From: Hyphomicrobiales bacterium
Lineage (GTDB): Bacteria; Pseudomonadota; Alphaproteobacteria; Rhodospirillales; JACKKN01
Assembly (NCBI GenBank): GCA_024236415.1
Contig: JACKKN010000002.1
Location: 186,001 to 250,000, forward strand
Direction: 5' to 3'
DNA length: 64,000 nt
The translations under genes and the position numbers were made by a program. This document shows, in pieces, positions 54,236 through 62,409 of this stretch (positions within the stretch are counted from its first letter, which is position 1; each line of letters begins with the position of its first letter). The notes beneath the pieces were generated by a model. The model searched no databases. It had not been told where the DNA came from and saw only the letters and a program-made list of their open reading frames with translations.

Positions 54236-55660
54236 ATGACCGCGACGCCCCCCGCGACCCCGGCCCAGGCCCCTGCCCAGGCCCCTGCCCAAGCCAACGA
54301 CCTGGAGGCCCTGGACCGGGCCCACGTGTTCCACCCCTCCACCCATCTGGCCCAGTTCGCCCGCGGCGAGGCGCCCAGCCGCATCGTCACCGGCGGCGAG
54401 GGCGTGCACATCGTCGACCGCGACGGCCGGCGCAGCCTGGACGGGTTCGCCGGGCTGTATTGCGTCAATGTCGGCTACGGCCGCACCGAGATCGCCGAGG
54501 CCATCGCCGCCCAGGCCCACCGCCTGGCCTACTACCACGCCTACGTGGGCCATTCGAGCGAACCGGTGATCACCCTGTCCGAGCGCATCGTGCGCAAGGC
54601 CGGCATGGGCATGCAGCGGGTGTACTACGGCCTGTCCGGGTCCGACGCCAACGAGACCAACATCAAGCTGGTCTGGTACGTCAACAACGTCCTCCGCCGG
54701 CCGGAGAAGAAGAAGATCATCTCGCGCCAGCGGGGCTACCACGGATCGGGGGTGATGACCGGCAGCCTGACCGGGCTGGACGCCTTCCACAAGGCCTTCG
54801 ACCTGCCCAAGGCGCCGATCCTGCACACGACCTGCCCCCACTACTACCGGGGTGGCGCCGAGGGCGAGACCGAGGCCGAGTTCGCCCGCCGCTGCGCCGA
54901 CGACCTGGAGAAGCTGATCCTGGACGAGGGGCCCGAGACGGTCGCCGCCTTCATCGGCGAGCCGGTCATGGGCACCGGCGGCATCATCACCCCGCCCGCC
55001 GGCTACTGGGACGAGATCCAGAAGGTCCTGGCCAGGTACGACGTGCTGCTGATCGCCGACGAGGTGGTCACCGCCTTCGGCCGCACCGGCGCCTATTTCG
55101 GCAGCCACCTGTACGGCATCCGGCCCGACCTGATCACCATCGCCAAGGGCCTGACCTCGGCCTACCTGCCGCTGTCCGGGGTCATCGTCGGCGAGAAGGT
55201 GTGGCAGGTCCTGGAACAGGGCACCGACGACCTGGGCCCCATCGGCCACGGCTGGACCTATTCCGCCCACCCGCTGTGCGCCGCCGCGGCCAATGCCAAC
55301 CTGGACATCGTCGACGGCGAGGACCTGGCCGGCAACGCCCGCGACGTGGGCGCCCATTTCCTGGCCGGCCTGCACGCGGCCTTCGACGACCACCCCCTGG
55401 TCGGCGAGGTGCGCGGCGTCGGCCTGCTGGCGGCGCTGGAATTCGTCGCCGACAAGGCCACCAAGCAGCGCTTCGACCCCGTCGGCAAGGTCGGCCCGGC
55501 GGTGGCCGCCGCCTGCCTGGAGGAGGGCCTGATCGCCCGCGCCATGCCCCACGGCGACATCCTGGGCTTCGCCCCGCCCCTGGTCCTGACCCGCGACCAG
55601 GCCGACCAGGTGGTGGCCATGACCCGGCGCGCCGTGGACAAGGTCCACCGCGCCCTGTGA
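54236..55660 (+). CDS. Class III aminotransferase
   Basis: A 474-residue PLP aminotransferase of the omega-amino acid/diamine type. After an N-terminal Ala/Pro/Gln repeat (APAQ units encoded by tandem 12-mers) come IVDRDGRRSLDGFAGLYCVNVGYG, RVYYGLSGSDANETNIKL, LLIADEVVTAFGRTGAYF and PLP lysine Lys304 in TIAKGLTSAYLPLSG. It would convert an amine, such as the decarboxylase product, to an aldehyde with pyruvate or oxoglutarate as acceptor. It is 123 bases after the HyuB-like gene, so it may be read through or have its own promoter. Confidence 0.9.
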   Translation: MTATPPATPAQAPAQAPAQANDLEALDRAHVFHPSTHLAQFARGEAPSRIVTGGEGVHIVDRDGRRSLDGFAGLYCVNVGYGRTEIAEAIAAQAHRLAYYHAYVGHSSEPVITLSERIVRKAGMGMQRVYYGLSGSDANETNIKLVWYVNNVLRRPEKKKIISRQRGYHGSGVMTGSLTGLDAFHKAFDLPKAPILHTTCPHYYRGGAEGETEAEFARRCADDLEKLILDEGPETVAAFIGEPVMGTGGIITPPAGYWDEIQKVLARYDVLLIADEVVTAFGRTGAYFGSHLYGIRPDLITIAKGLTSAYLPLSGVIVGEKVWQVLEQGTDDLGPIGHGWTYSAHPLCAAAANANLDIVDGEDLAGNARDVGAHFLAGLHAAFDDHPLVGEVRGVGLLAALEFVADKATKQRFDPVGKVGPAVAAACLEEGLIARAMPHGDILGFAPPLVLTRDQADQVVAMTRRAVDKVHRAL

Positions 55661-55763
55661 CCGACCCCGGGGCCGGCGATCCCGCCTATCCCCGGCCGGT
55701 CCGTTCGCGCTAGAATCCCCCCTTGGCCGGCCGCGGTGCGGCCCGGCGGGAAAGGTGGGGTCC

Positions 55764-56705
55764 ATGAAACGCGCATTTCTGTTCCTGGCGGTGCTCGTGG
55801 TCCTGGCCGGCTGCGAGGAGCCCGACCCGGACCTGGTCTATGGCTATGCCGAGGGCCGGTTCCGCCTGCTGGCGCCCGAGAGCGCCGGCCTGATCGAGAC
55901 CCTGCTGGTGGCCGAGGGCGAGGAGCTGACCGCCGGCTCGGTGATCGCCCACCTGGACAGCCGGCTCGAGCTGGCGCGCCTGGACGAGGCCCAGGCCCGG
56001 GCCGAGGCCGCCGAGGCGCGCCTGCGCGATTCCAGCCAGGGCGGCCGGGCGCCCGAGATCCGCGCCGCGCGCGAGCTGTTGGCCCAGGCCCAGGCCCAGG
56101 CGCGCGAGGCCCGCGACGACCTGGGCCGGGTGCGGCCCCTGTTCGACAAGGGGGTGGTGCCGCGCGCTCGCCTGGACACGGCCGAGGCCGCGGCGCGGTC
56201 CGCCGACGCCCGGGTCTCGGAGCTGCGCGAGCGCCTGACCCTGGTCGAACTACCGGCGCGGGAGAACGTCATCGCCGCCCAGAAGTCGGACCTGGAGGCG
56301 GCCCAGGCCGCCGTGGCCGCGGCCCGCGAGGCCCTGGCCAAGCGCACCCTGGCCAGCCCCGGCCCGGGCCGGGTCGAGCGCCTGCTGCGCGAGCCCGGCG
56401 AGATGGCCGGCCCCACGGCGCCGATCCTGCGCTACCTGCCCACGGGCGCCATGGTGGCCATCGGCTTCATCCCCGAGGCGCAACTGGGCCGCTTCGCCCT
56501 GGGCGACCGGCTGTCGGTGGCCTGCGACGGCTGCGCCGACGGGCTGACGGTCACGGTCACCAGCATCTCGGAGAAGGCCGCCTTCACCGCCCCCACCATC
56601 TTCTCGGACCGCGAGCGGGCGCGCCTGGTGTTCCGCATGGAGGCGCGGTTCGCCGGCGACGCGCCGCCCATCGGCACGCCCCTGCGCCTGCGCCGCCTGC
56701 CATGA
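55764..56705 (+). CDS. HlyD-family periplasmic adaptor lipoprotein
   Basis: A 313-residue membrane-fusion protein with a lipobox at VVLAGC (Cys17). The biotinyl-lipoyl-like halves flank an Ala/Arg/Glu-rich coiled-coil hairpin (about 75-195, for example LDEAQARAEAAEARLRDSSQ). The order matches YbhG/YhiI-type adaptors, which link an ABC exporter to an outer-membrane channel. It overlaps the ABC ATPase gene by four bases. No TolC-like gene is next to it. Confidence 0.88.
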   Translation: MKRAFLFLAVLVVLAGCEEPDPDLVYGYAEGRFRLLAPESAGLIETLLVAEGEELTAGSVIAHLDSRLELARLDEAQARAEAAEARLRDSSQGGRAPEIRAARELLAQAQAQAREARDDLGRVRPLFDKGVVPRARLDTAEAAARSADARVSELRERLTLVELPARENVIAAQKSDLEAAQAAVAAAREALAKRTLASPGPGRVERLLREPGEMAGPTAPILRYLPTGAMVAIGFIPEAQLGRFALGDRLSVACDGCADGLTVTVTSISEKAAFTAPTIFSDRERARLVFRMEARFAGDAPPIGTPLRLRRLP

Positions 56706-57643
56706 ACGGCGCCGCCGCCTCCGCGGGCGCGGCCATCGAGGTCGAGGGCCTGACCAAGCGGTTCGGCGGCCGCGCCGTGGTCGACGATTTCAGCATCCGC
56801 GTGCCGCCCGGCACCATCTTCGGCTTCCTGGGGCCCAACGGGTCGGGCAAGACCACCACCATCCGCCTGATCTGCGGCCTGCTGCGCGCCGACGGTGGGC
56901 GCGGCACCTGCCTGGGCCACGACATCATGACCGAGAGCGCCAGGATCAAGGCCCGCATCGGCTACATGACCCAGGCCTTCTCGCTGTACGCCGACCTGAC
57001 GGTGCGCGAGAACCTGGACTTCATGGCCCGCCTGCACCGGGTTCCGCGGCCGCGCGAGGCGGTGGAGCGGGCCCTGGCGCTGCACGACCTGAAGGGCCGC
57101 GCCAACCAGCTCGCCGGCGAGCTGTCGGGCGGCTGGAAGCAGCACCTGGCCCTGGCCGCCGCCGCCATCCACGAGCCGGACCTGCTGTTGCTGGACGAGC
57201 CCACGGCGGGCATCGACCCCAAGACCCGGCGCGACTTCTGGGACCACATCCGCGAACTGGCCGACAACGGGGTCACGGTGCTGGTCTCGACCCACTACAT
57301 GGACGAGGCGGTGCAGTGCGACCGCATCGCCTTCATCGCCTGGGGCAAGAAGCTGATCGACGCCCCCACCGGCGAGGTGGCGGCGCGGGTCGGCCTGACC
57401 ACCTGGCGGGTCGAGGGGGACGACCTGCACGCCCTGCAGCGGGACCTGTCCGGGCGCCCGGGCATCGACCAGATCGCCCGCTTCGGCGACTCGCTCAGGG
57501 TCAGCGGCCGCGACGCCGGCGCCCTGGCCGCGGCCATCGCCCCGCTGCGCGACGACGGGCGCCACCGCTGGCGCCAGGTGGAGACGGGGCTGGAGGACGC
57601 CTTCATCTTCCTGATGGCCGGGGTCGAGGACAACTTCCGATGA
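56702..57643 (+). CDS. ABC transporter ATP-binding protein (exporter)
   Basis: A 313-residue ATPase. Walker A GPNGSGKTTT (44-53), signature LSGGWKQ (about 139), Walker B LLLLDEPTAGID and the switch His in LVSTHYMDEA are intact. The C-terminal extension, ending GLEDAFIFLMAG, is typical of ABC-2 drug/polysaccharide exporter ATPases such as one half of YbhF. It overlaps both neighbours by four bases. Confidence 0.93.
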   Translation: MNGAAASAGAAIEVEGLTKRFGGRAVVDDFSIRVPPGTIFGFLGPNGSGKTTTIRLICGLLRADGGRGTCLGHDIMTESARIKARIGYMTQAFSLYADLTVRENLDFMARLHRVPRPREAVERALALHDLKGRANQLAGELSGGWKQHLALAAAAIHEPDLLLLDEPTAGIDPKTRRDFWDHIRELADNGVTVLVSTHYMDEAVQCDRIAFIAWGKKLIDAPTGEVAARVGLTTWRVEGDDLHALQRDLSGRPGIDQIARFGDSLRVSGRDAGALAAAIAPLRDDGRHRWRQVETGLEDAFIFLMAGVEDNFR

Positions 57644-58776
57644 ACGGCCCCTTCAGCCTGGCCCGGGTGGCGGCGATCCTGCGCAAGGAATTCACCCAGA
57701 TGCGCCGCGACCGCCTGACCTTCGCCATGATGATCGGCATCCCCATGATGCAGCTGATGCTGTTCGGCTATGCCATCAACACCGATCCGCGCCACCTGCC
57801 GACGGCGGTTGAGCTGCGCGACGACGGCCCGGCCACCCGCGCCATCCTCTACGCCCTCGAGAACTCGGACTTCTTCGCCGTCACCGACCAGGTCACGCAC
57901 GGCGGCGAGGCCCGCGACGCCATCGTCCGGGCCGAGGCCCAGTTCGTTGTCACCGTGCCCGAGAACTTCGAGCGCGACCTGATGCGCGGCACCCGGCCGC
58001 AACTGCTGCTGGACGCCGACGCCACCGACCCGGTCGCCTCCTCGGCCGCCACCGGGGCCTTCGCCCAGATCGTGGCCTCGGCGGTGGCGCCGCTGCTGGA
58101 GGGCACGGCCCTGGAGGGCGATTTGCCCGACCCGGCGGTCGAGACCGTGATCCACCGCCGCTACAACCCGGCCGGGCGCACGGCGGTGAACGTGGTGCCG
58201 GGGCTGCTGGGCATCATTCTGACCATGACCATGACCCTGATGACCTCCATCGCCCTGACCCGCGAGATCGAGCGCGGCACCCTGGAAACCCTGCTCGCCA
58301 CCCCGGCCCGCCCGGCCGAGGTGATGGCCGGCAAGATCGCCCCCTTCGTCATGGTCGGCCTGGTGCAGACGGCCCTGATGCTGGGCCTGGCGCACCTGCT
58401 GTTCCGGGTCCCGTTCACCGGCGGCAGCCTCGCCTTCGGCCTTTCGGTGGGGCTGTTCATCCTGGTCAACCTGTCGATCGGGTTCCTGTTCTCGACCCTG
58501 GCGCGCAACCAGATGCAGGCCATGCAGCTGACCTTCTTCTTCTTCCTGCCCTCGGTGCTGCTGTCGGGGTTCGTGTTCCCCTTCGCCGGCATGCCGGCCT
58601 GGGCCCAGGTGATCGGCCAGGGCCTGCCAAACACCCACTTCATCCGCATCGTCCGCGCGGTGATGCTGAAGGCCGCCGACCTGCCCGACATCGTCCAGCC
58701 GCTGCTGTCCCTGGCGGCGATCCTGGTCGTGGTGGCGACCCTGGCCGTGCTGCGCTACCGCCGCACCCTGGACTGA
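57640..58776 (+). CDS. ABC-2 type permease (YbhS/YbhR-like)
   Basis: A 378-residue permease with one N-terminal helix, a large extracytoplasmic domain (about 45-175) and five C-terminal helices. ILRKEFTQMRRDRLTFAMMIGIPMMQ at the start and LTREIERGTLETLLATPARP, PSVLLSGFVFPFAGMP later are ABC-2 signatures. In the YbhFSR system two permeases pair; only one is present here, so it probably forms a homodimer. It converges on the LysR gene with a 22-base gap. Confidence 0.92.
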   Translation: MNGPFSLARVAAILRKEFTQMRRDRLTFAMMIGIPMMQLMLFGYAINTDPRHLPTAVELRDDGPATRAILYALENSDFFAVTDQVTHGGEARDAIVRAEAQFVVTVPENFERDLMRGTRPQLLLDADATDPVASSAATGAFAQIVASAVAPLLEGTALEGDLPDPAVETVIHRRYNPAGRTAVNVVPGLLGIILTMTMTLMTSIALTREIERGTLETLLATPARPAEVMAGKIAPFVMVGLVQTALMLGLAHLLFRVPFTGGSLAFGLSVGLFILVNLSIGFLFSTLARNQMQAMQLTFFFFLPSVLLSGFVFPFAGMPAWAQVIGQGLPNTHFIRIVRAVMLKAADLPDIVQPLLSLAAILVVVATLAVLRYRRTLD

Positions 58777-58798
58777 CCCGCCCGCGGGGGGAAAGGCC

Positions 58799-59716
58799 CT
58801 ACGTCCGGCCCCGCTGGGCCGGGGGCGGCATGGCGGCGCCGGTCAGGATGGCGGCGAATTTCTCGATCGCCGGGTTGACGTAGCACATCTCGAACTCCAG
58901 GGCCGACAGGCGCATGGCCGGGCCGAAGTCGATCCGCCGCAGGCGCCCGTCGGCGCATTCCCCGGCCACCAGGCGGTTGGGCAGGGTGCCGACCCCGAAC
59001 CCGTCGCAGGTCAGGTGCACCATGGTGGCCAGCGAGCTGGAGCAGTGCACCACCGTGGGCGGCAGGCGCGGGTCGGCCAGGATCTGCGCCACCTCGCGCT
59101 CGGGCGGCGTGCCCTTGACGAAGGTGATGACGGCGCGCTCGGCCAGGAAGTCCAGGTCCAGGGCCGTGGCCGCCGCCGCGCCGGGCCGCGCCGGCAGCAC
59201 CGCGGGCGCCGCGTACCAGTCGATCTCCACCCGCTCGACCAGGGTCCCGCGCACGCCGCGCGGGGTCCACTGGTTCATCAGCACGGCGATGTCGATTTCG
59301 TCCTCCATCAGGGCCCTGGCCAGCTGCTCGGACACGTCCACGGACAGTTCCAGCCGCACCCGGGGCGCCGCCTCGGCCAGGTGGCGCAGCATGGCCGGCA
59401 GGCCGGTGTGGACGATGGTCTCGGCGACGCCGATGCGCAGGGTGCCGCTCAGCCCCTCGCGCGCCGTGATGTCGTCGGCGATCTCGTCGCGCAGGGCCAG
59501 CAGGCGGTCCACCTGCTCCAGGAACCGCCGGCCCACGGGGGTCAGCCGCGCCCGCCGCTGCGAGCGGTCGAACAGGCGCGCGCCCAGCATCCGCTCCACC
59601 TGGGCGATGCGCGCAGATACCGCCGACGGCGCCACCCCCAGGGCCGTGGCAGCGGCGCGGAACCCCCGGGCCCGGGCCACCTCCGATACGATTTCCGCGT
59701 CGCGCAATCCGAACAT
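58799..59716 (-). CDS. LysR-type transcriptional regulator
   Basis: A 305-residue regulator. The N-terminal winged helix reads AEIVSEVARARGFRAAATALGVAPSAVSARIAQVERMLGARLFDR; the C-terminal effector domain (about 95-300) starts LRIGVAETIVHTGLPAML. It is divergent from the second TRAP locus, the usual position for a LysR protein controlling that locus. GGGAGGGG lies six bases upstream of the ATG, and a TGTTC-N9-GAACA dyad lies directly ahead of it. Confidence 0.93.
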   Translation of the reverse strand: MFGLRDAEIVSEVARARGFRAAATALGVAPSAVSARIAQVERMLGARLFDRSQRRARLTPVGRRFLEQVDRLLALRDEIADDITAREGLSGTLRIGVAETIVHTGLPAMLRHLAEAAPRVRLELSVDVSEQLARALMEDEIDIAVLMNQWTPRGVRGTLVERVEIDWYAAPAVLPARPGAAAATALDLDFLAERAVITFVKGTPPEREVAQILADPRLPPTVVHCSSSLATMVHLTCDGFGVGTLPNRLVAGECADGRLRRIDFGPAMRLSALEFEMCYVNPAIEKFAAILTGAAMPPPAQRGRT

Positions 59717-59734
59717 GGAACCCCTCCCAATGAA

Positions 59735-59753
59735 TGTTCTCTATATCTGAACA
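59735..59753. promoter_or_regulatory. Candidate LysR operator
   Basis: TGTTC (59735-59739), nine bases, GAACA (59749-59753), within the 116-bp region between the divergent LysR and DUF1445 genes. The region is much more AT-rich than its surroundings. LysR proteins typically bind interrupted dyads of this size. Confidence 0.45.
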
Positions 59754-59832
59754 CTATGTACACAAATTGATCTATTGACCAGAACAAACTTCTGTGGCGC
59801 AATATTGGGAAATCCTGACAAGGGAGTGGGCC

Positions 59833-60651
59833 ATGCAGGACCTGTTGGACGGACCGTTCGCCGAAAGCGCCCGAGACTTCCGCCGCCGGGTGCGGGCCGG
59901 CGCCTGGACCGGCCAGACCGCGGGCACCATTCCAGGCGCCCAGCAGGTCAACCTGGCCATCGTGCCCCAGGCCGCCGCCGACGCCTTCGCCGCCTTCTGC
60001 GCCGCCAATCCCCGGCCCTGCCCCGTGCTGGCCCGCACCGCGCCGGGCGCGCGCGCCATGCCGACCCTGGGCCGCGACCTGGACGTGGCCCGCGACGCCC
60101 CGGCCTACCGCGTGTTCCGCCACGGCGAGCGGGCCGAACGGCTGGCCGACCTGGACGCCGTCTGGCGCGACGACTTCGTCGCCTTCGCCCTGGGCTGCTC
60201 GTTTTCCTTCGAGGCGGCCATGGAGGCCGCCGGCATCCCCGTGCGCCACGCCCGCCTGGGCAAGAACGTGGCCATGTACGTCAGCAACGTGCCGACCGCG
60301 CCGGCGCCGCCCTTCGCCGGGCCCATGGTGGTGTCCATGCGCCCCATCCGCCCCGAACAGGCGGACCGGGTGCGCGACCTGTGCGCCGCCTTCCCCCTGG
60401 CCCACGGCGCGCCGGTGCACGTCGGCGACCCGGCCGACATGGGCATCGCCGACGTGACCCGGCCCGATTTCGGCGACCCGCCGGACATCGCGGACGGCGA
60501 GGTCTGCGCCTTCTGGGCCTGCGGCGTGACGCCCCAGCTCGCCCTGGTCAACGCCGGCCTGGAGATCGCCGTCACCCACGAACCCGGCCACATGCTGGTC
60601 ACCGACCTGGATGCGGCCTCGCCCGACCTGCGGCAATGGCTCGCCGCATGA
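59833..60651 (+). CDS. Putative hydro-lyase, DUF1445 family
   Basis: A 272-residue cytoplasmic protein. It contains the D-glutamate-cyclase-like DUF1445 family features: FRRRVRAGAWTGQTAGTIPG at the start, GCSFSFEAAMEAAGIPVRHA, NVPTAPAPPFAGPMVVSMRP, HGAPVHVGDP and the C-terminal CGVTPQLALVNAGLEIAVTHEPGHMLVTDL. Members are annotated as hydro-lyases and often sit beside transporters for small carboxylates. AGGGAG lies six bases before the ATG. It is the first gene of the second TRAP operon. Confidence 0.88.
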   Translation: MQDLLDGPFAESARDFRRRVRAGAWTGQTAGTIPGAQQVNLAIVPQAAADAFAAFCAANPRPCPVLARTAPGARAMPTLGRDLDVARDAPAYRVFRHGERAERLADLDAVWRDDFVAFALGCSFSFEAAMEAAGIPVRHARLGKNVAMYVSNVPTAPAPPFAGPMVVSMRPIRPEQADRVRDLCAAFPLAHGAPVHVGDPADMGIADVTRPDFGDPPDIADGEVCAFWACGVTPQLALVNAGLEIAVTHEPGHMLVTDLDAASPDLRQWLAA

Positions 60652-60689
60652 CAGCCAACAAAAACCGCTTCAGCCACAAGGAGAGAAAA

Positions 60690-61751
60690 ATGACAGAGAG
60701 ACGCCTTTCCATCCCCGCCCTGGTCGCCGCCGGGGCCCTCGCCGCCGTCACCGCCGCTGGCGCCGCCCAGGCCGCCGACGTCACCTTCTCGGTGGTCGGC
60801 AGCTGGTCCAGCCTGCCGCTGTACAAGCAGTACGAGGCGCCGTTCTGGACCAAGACCCTGCCCGAGGCATCGGGCGGCAAGATCGCCGTCGAGATGACCA
60901 CCTTCAACCAGATGGGGGTCAAGGGCGGCGACGTCTTCCGCCTGCTGGGCGAGGGCGTGTTCGACGTGGGCATGACCGTGGCCGACTACACCGTCGGCGA
61001 CGCGCCCGAGCTGGAAGGCCTGGACGTGCCCCTCATCGCCACCACCCCCGAGGCCGCCCGCGCCGCGGTCGACGCGGCCCGTCCCATGGTCGCCGACATC
61101 ATGCGCGACCGCTTCAAGGCCAAGATGCTGGCCATCGCCCCCTATCCGCCGCAGATCATCTTCTGCAAGCCGGCGGTCAAGGGCCTGGGCGACCTGAAGG
61201 GCCTCAAGGTCCGCGGCTCGGGCCGCATGACCACCAAGCTGCTGGACGCCCTGGGCGCCGAGGGCGTGAACGTGGGCTTCTCCGAGGTGCCGGGCGCCCT
61301 GCAGCGCGGCGTCATCGACTGCGCCATCACCGGTTCGGGCTCGGGCTACAGCGCCGGCTGGCACGAGGTCACCACCCACGTCATGCCCCTGCCGCTGGGC
61401 GGCTGGGACCCGGTGGTGACGGCCGTGAACCTGGACAAGTGGAACGGCCTGCCGGCCGACGTCAAGGCCCTGGTCGAGGAGCAGATCAAGACCAAGTTCG
61501 AGGCCCCGGCCTGGGACACGGCCGCCGCGTCGCTGGCCATCGACCTGGCCTGCCTGACCGGCAAGGGTGACTGCCCGCTGGGCAAGCCCGCGGCCATGAC
61601 CCTGGTCTCGGTCACCGACGCCGACCGGGCCACCGCCCGCAAGGTGCTGGTCGAGACGGTGCTGCCCGACTGGGCCAAGCGCGCCGGCGACGCCTGGAAG
61701 GTGCGCTGGAACGACAGCGTCGGCAAGGTCACGGGCGTGCAGATCCCGTAA
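60690..61751 (+). CDS. TRAP transporter substrate-binding protein (DctP family), second locus
   Basis: A 353-residue periplasmic receptor with a signal peptide ending near GAAQAADVTF (about 26). MTTFNQMGVKGGDVFRLLGEGVFDVG, DLKGLKVRGSGRMTTKLLDALGA and EVPGALQRGVIDCAITGSGSGYSAGWHEV follow the DctP pattern, with Arg at the usual ligand position. AAGGAG lies upstream of the ATG. Unlike the first locus, receptor and membrane genes are in one operon, separated by a strong hairpin. Confidence 0.92.
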   Translation: MTERRLSIPALVAAGALAAVTAAGAAQAADVTFSVVGSWSSLPLYKQYEAPFWTKTLPEASGGKIAVEMTTFNQMGVKGGDVFRLLGEGVFDVGMTVADYTVGDAPELEGLDVPLIATTPEAARAAVDAARPMVADIMRDRFKAKMLAIAPYPPQIIFCKPAVKGLGDLKGLKVRGSGRMTTKLLDALGAEGVNVGFSEVPGALQRGVIDCAITGSGSGYSAGWHEVTTHVMPLPLGGWDPVVTAVNLDKWNGLPADVKALVEEQIKTKFEAPAWDTAAASLAIDLACLTGKGDCPLGKPAAMTLVSVTDADRATARKVLVETVLPDWAKRAGDAWKVRWNDSVGKVTGVQIP

Positions 61752-61760
61752 CGCCCGCCC

Positions 61761-61788
61761 CGGGCGCCCCGCCGCGGCGGGGCGCCCG
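61761..61788 (+). other. Perfect 28-nt palindrome between dctP and dctQ genes
   Basis: A fully self-complementary GC-only sequence forms a hairpin of up to about 12 bp plus loop, 9 bases after the receptor stop and 30 before the DctQ start. No T run follows. It looks like an mRNA-stabilising or partial-termination element that raises receptor level above the membrane subunits. Confidence 0.7.
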
Positions 61789-61818
61789 ACTTCCCGCGAC
61801 CGGACGGCGACGAAAAAC

Positions 61819-62409
61819 ATGACCCCATCCGATTGGCACCTGTGGATTCGCCGGATCAACCGGGGCGTGGGCCTGGCCTGCGGCCTGGCCCTGGCGGCGG
61901 CCTGCGCCATGATCATCCTGGAGATCGTCATGCGCCGCGTCGCCTTCGGCCTGATCGGCGGCACCGACGAGATCTCGGGCTACGTCATGGCCGGGGTGGT
62001 GAGTTGGGCCGCCGGCTACGCCCTGATCGAGCGCGCCCACATCCGCATCGACCTGCTGCACCGGCGCCTGCCGGTGGAGGGCCGCGCGTTCCTTGACGTG
62101 GCCGCCCTGGGCGCCCTGCTGGCGACCTCGGTGGTCGTTCTGGTCTATGGCTGGAAGGTGCTGTCCAAGTCGCTGGCCAGCCATTCCACCGCCAACACGC
62201 CGCTGGAAACGCCGCTGTGGATCCCGCAGACGGTGTGGCTGGCGGGCTGGGTGTGGTTCGCCCTGGCCAGCGCGGCGCTGCTGGCCCTGACCCTGTGGGC
62301 CGTGGCGCGGCGCGACTGGGACGCCGCCGCCGCCATCGCCGGGCCCGAGAGCGACGCCGCGCCCCTGGTCGCCGCCGCCGAGGGTTCCGAGCCGGAGGCG
62401 CGGCCGTGA
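61819..62409 (+). CDS. TRAP transporter small permease (DctQ family), second locus
   Basis: A 196-residue protein with four membrane helices; the signature region is LIGGTDEISGYVMAGVVSWAAGYALIERAHIRIDLL. The C-terminus is extended by about 30 Ala/Glu-rich residues beyond the last helix. It overlaps the dctM gene by four bases. Confidence 0.9.
   Translation: MTPSDWHLWIRRINRGVGLACGLALAAACAMIILEIVMRRVAFGLIGGTDEISGYVMAGVVSWAAGYALIERAHIRIDLLHRRLPVEGRAFLDVAALGALLATSVVVLVYGWKVLSKSLASHSTANTPLETPLWIPQTVWLAGWVWFALASAALLALTLWAVARRDWDAAAAIAGPESDAAPLVAAAEGSEPEARP

Noticed and set aside
58777..58798. Terminator between the ABC-2 permease and LysR genes
   Set aside because: No stem of useful length or T run is present in this short convergent gap.
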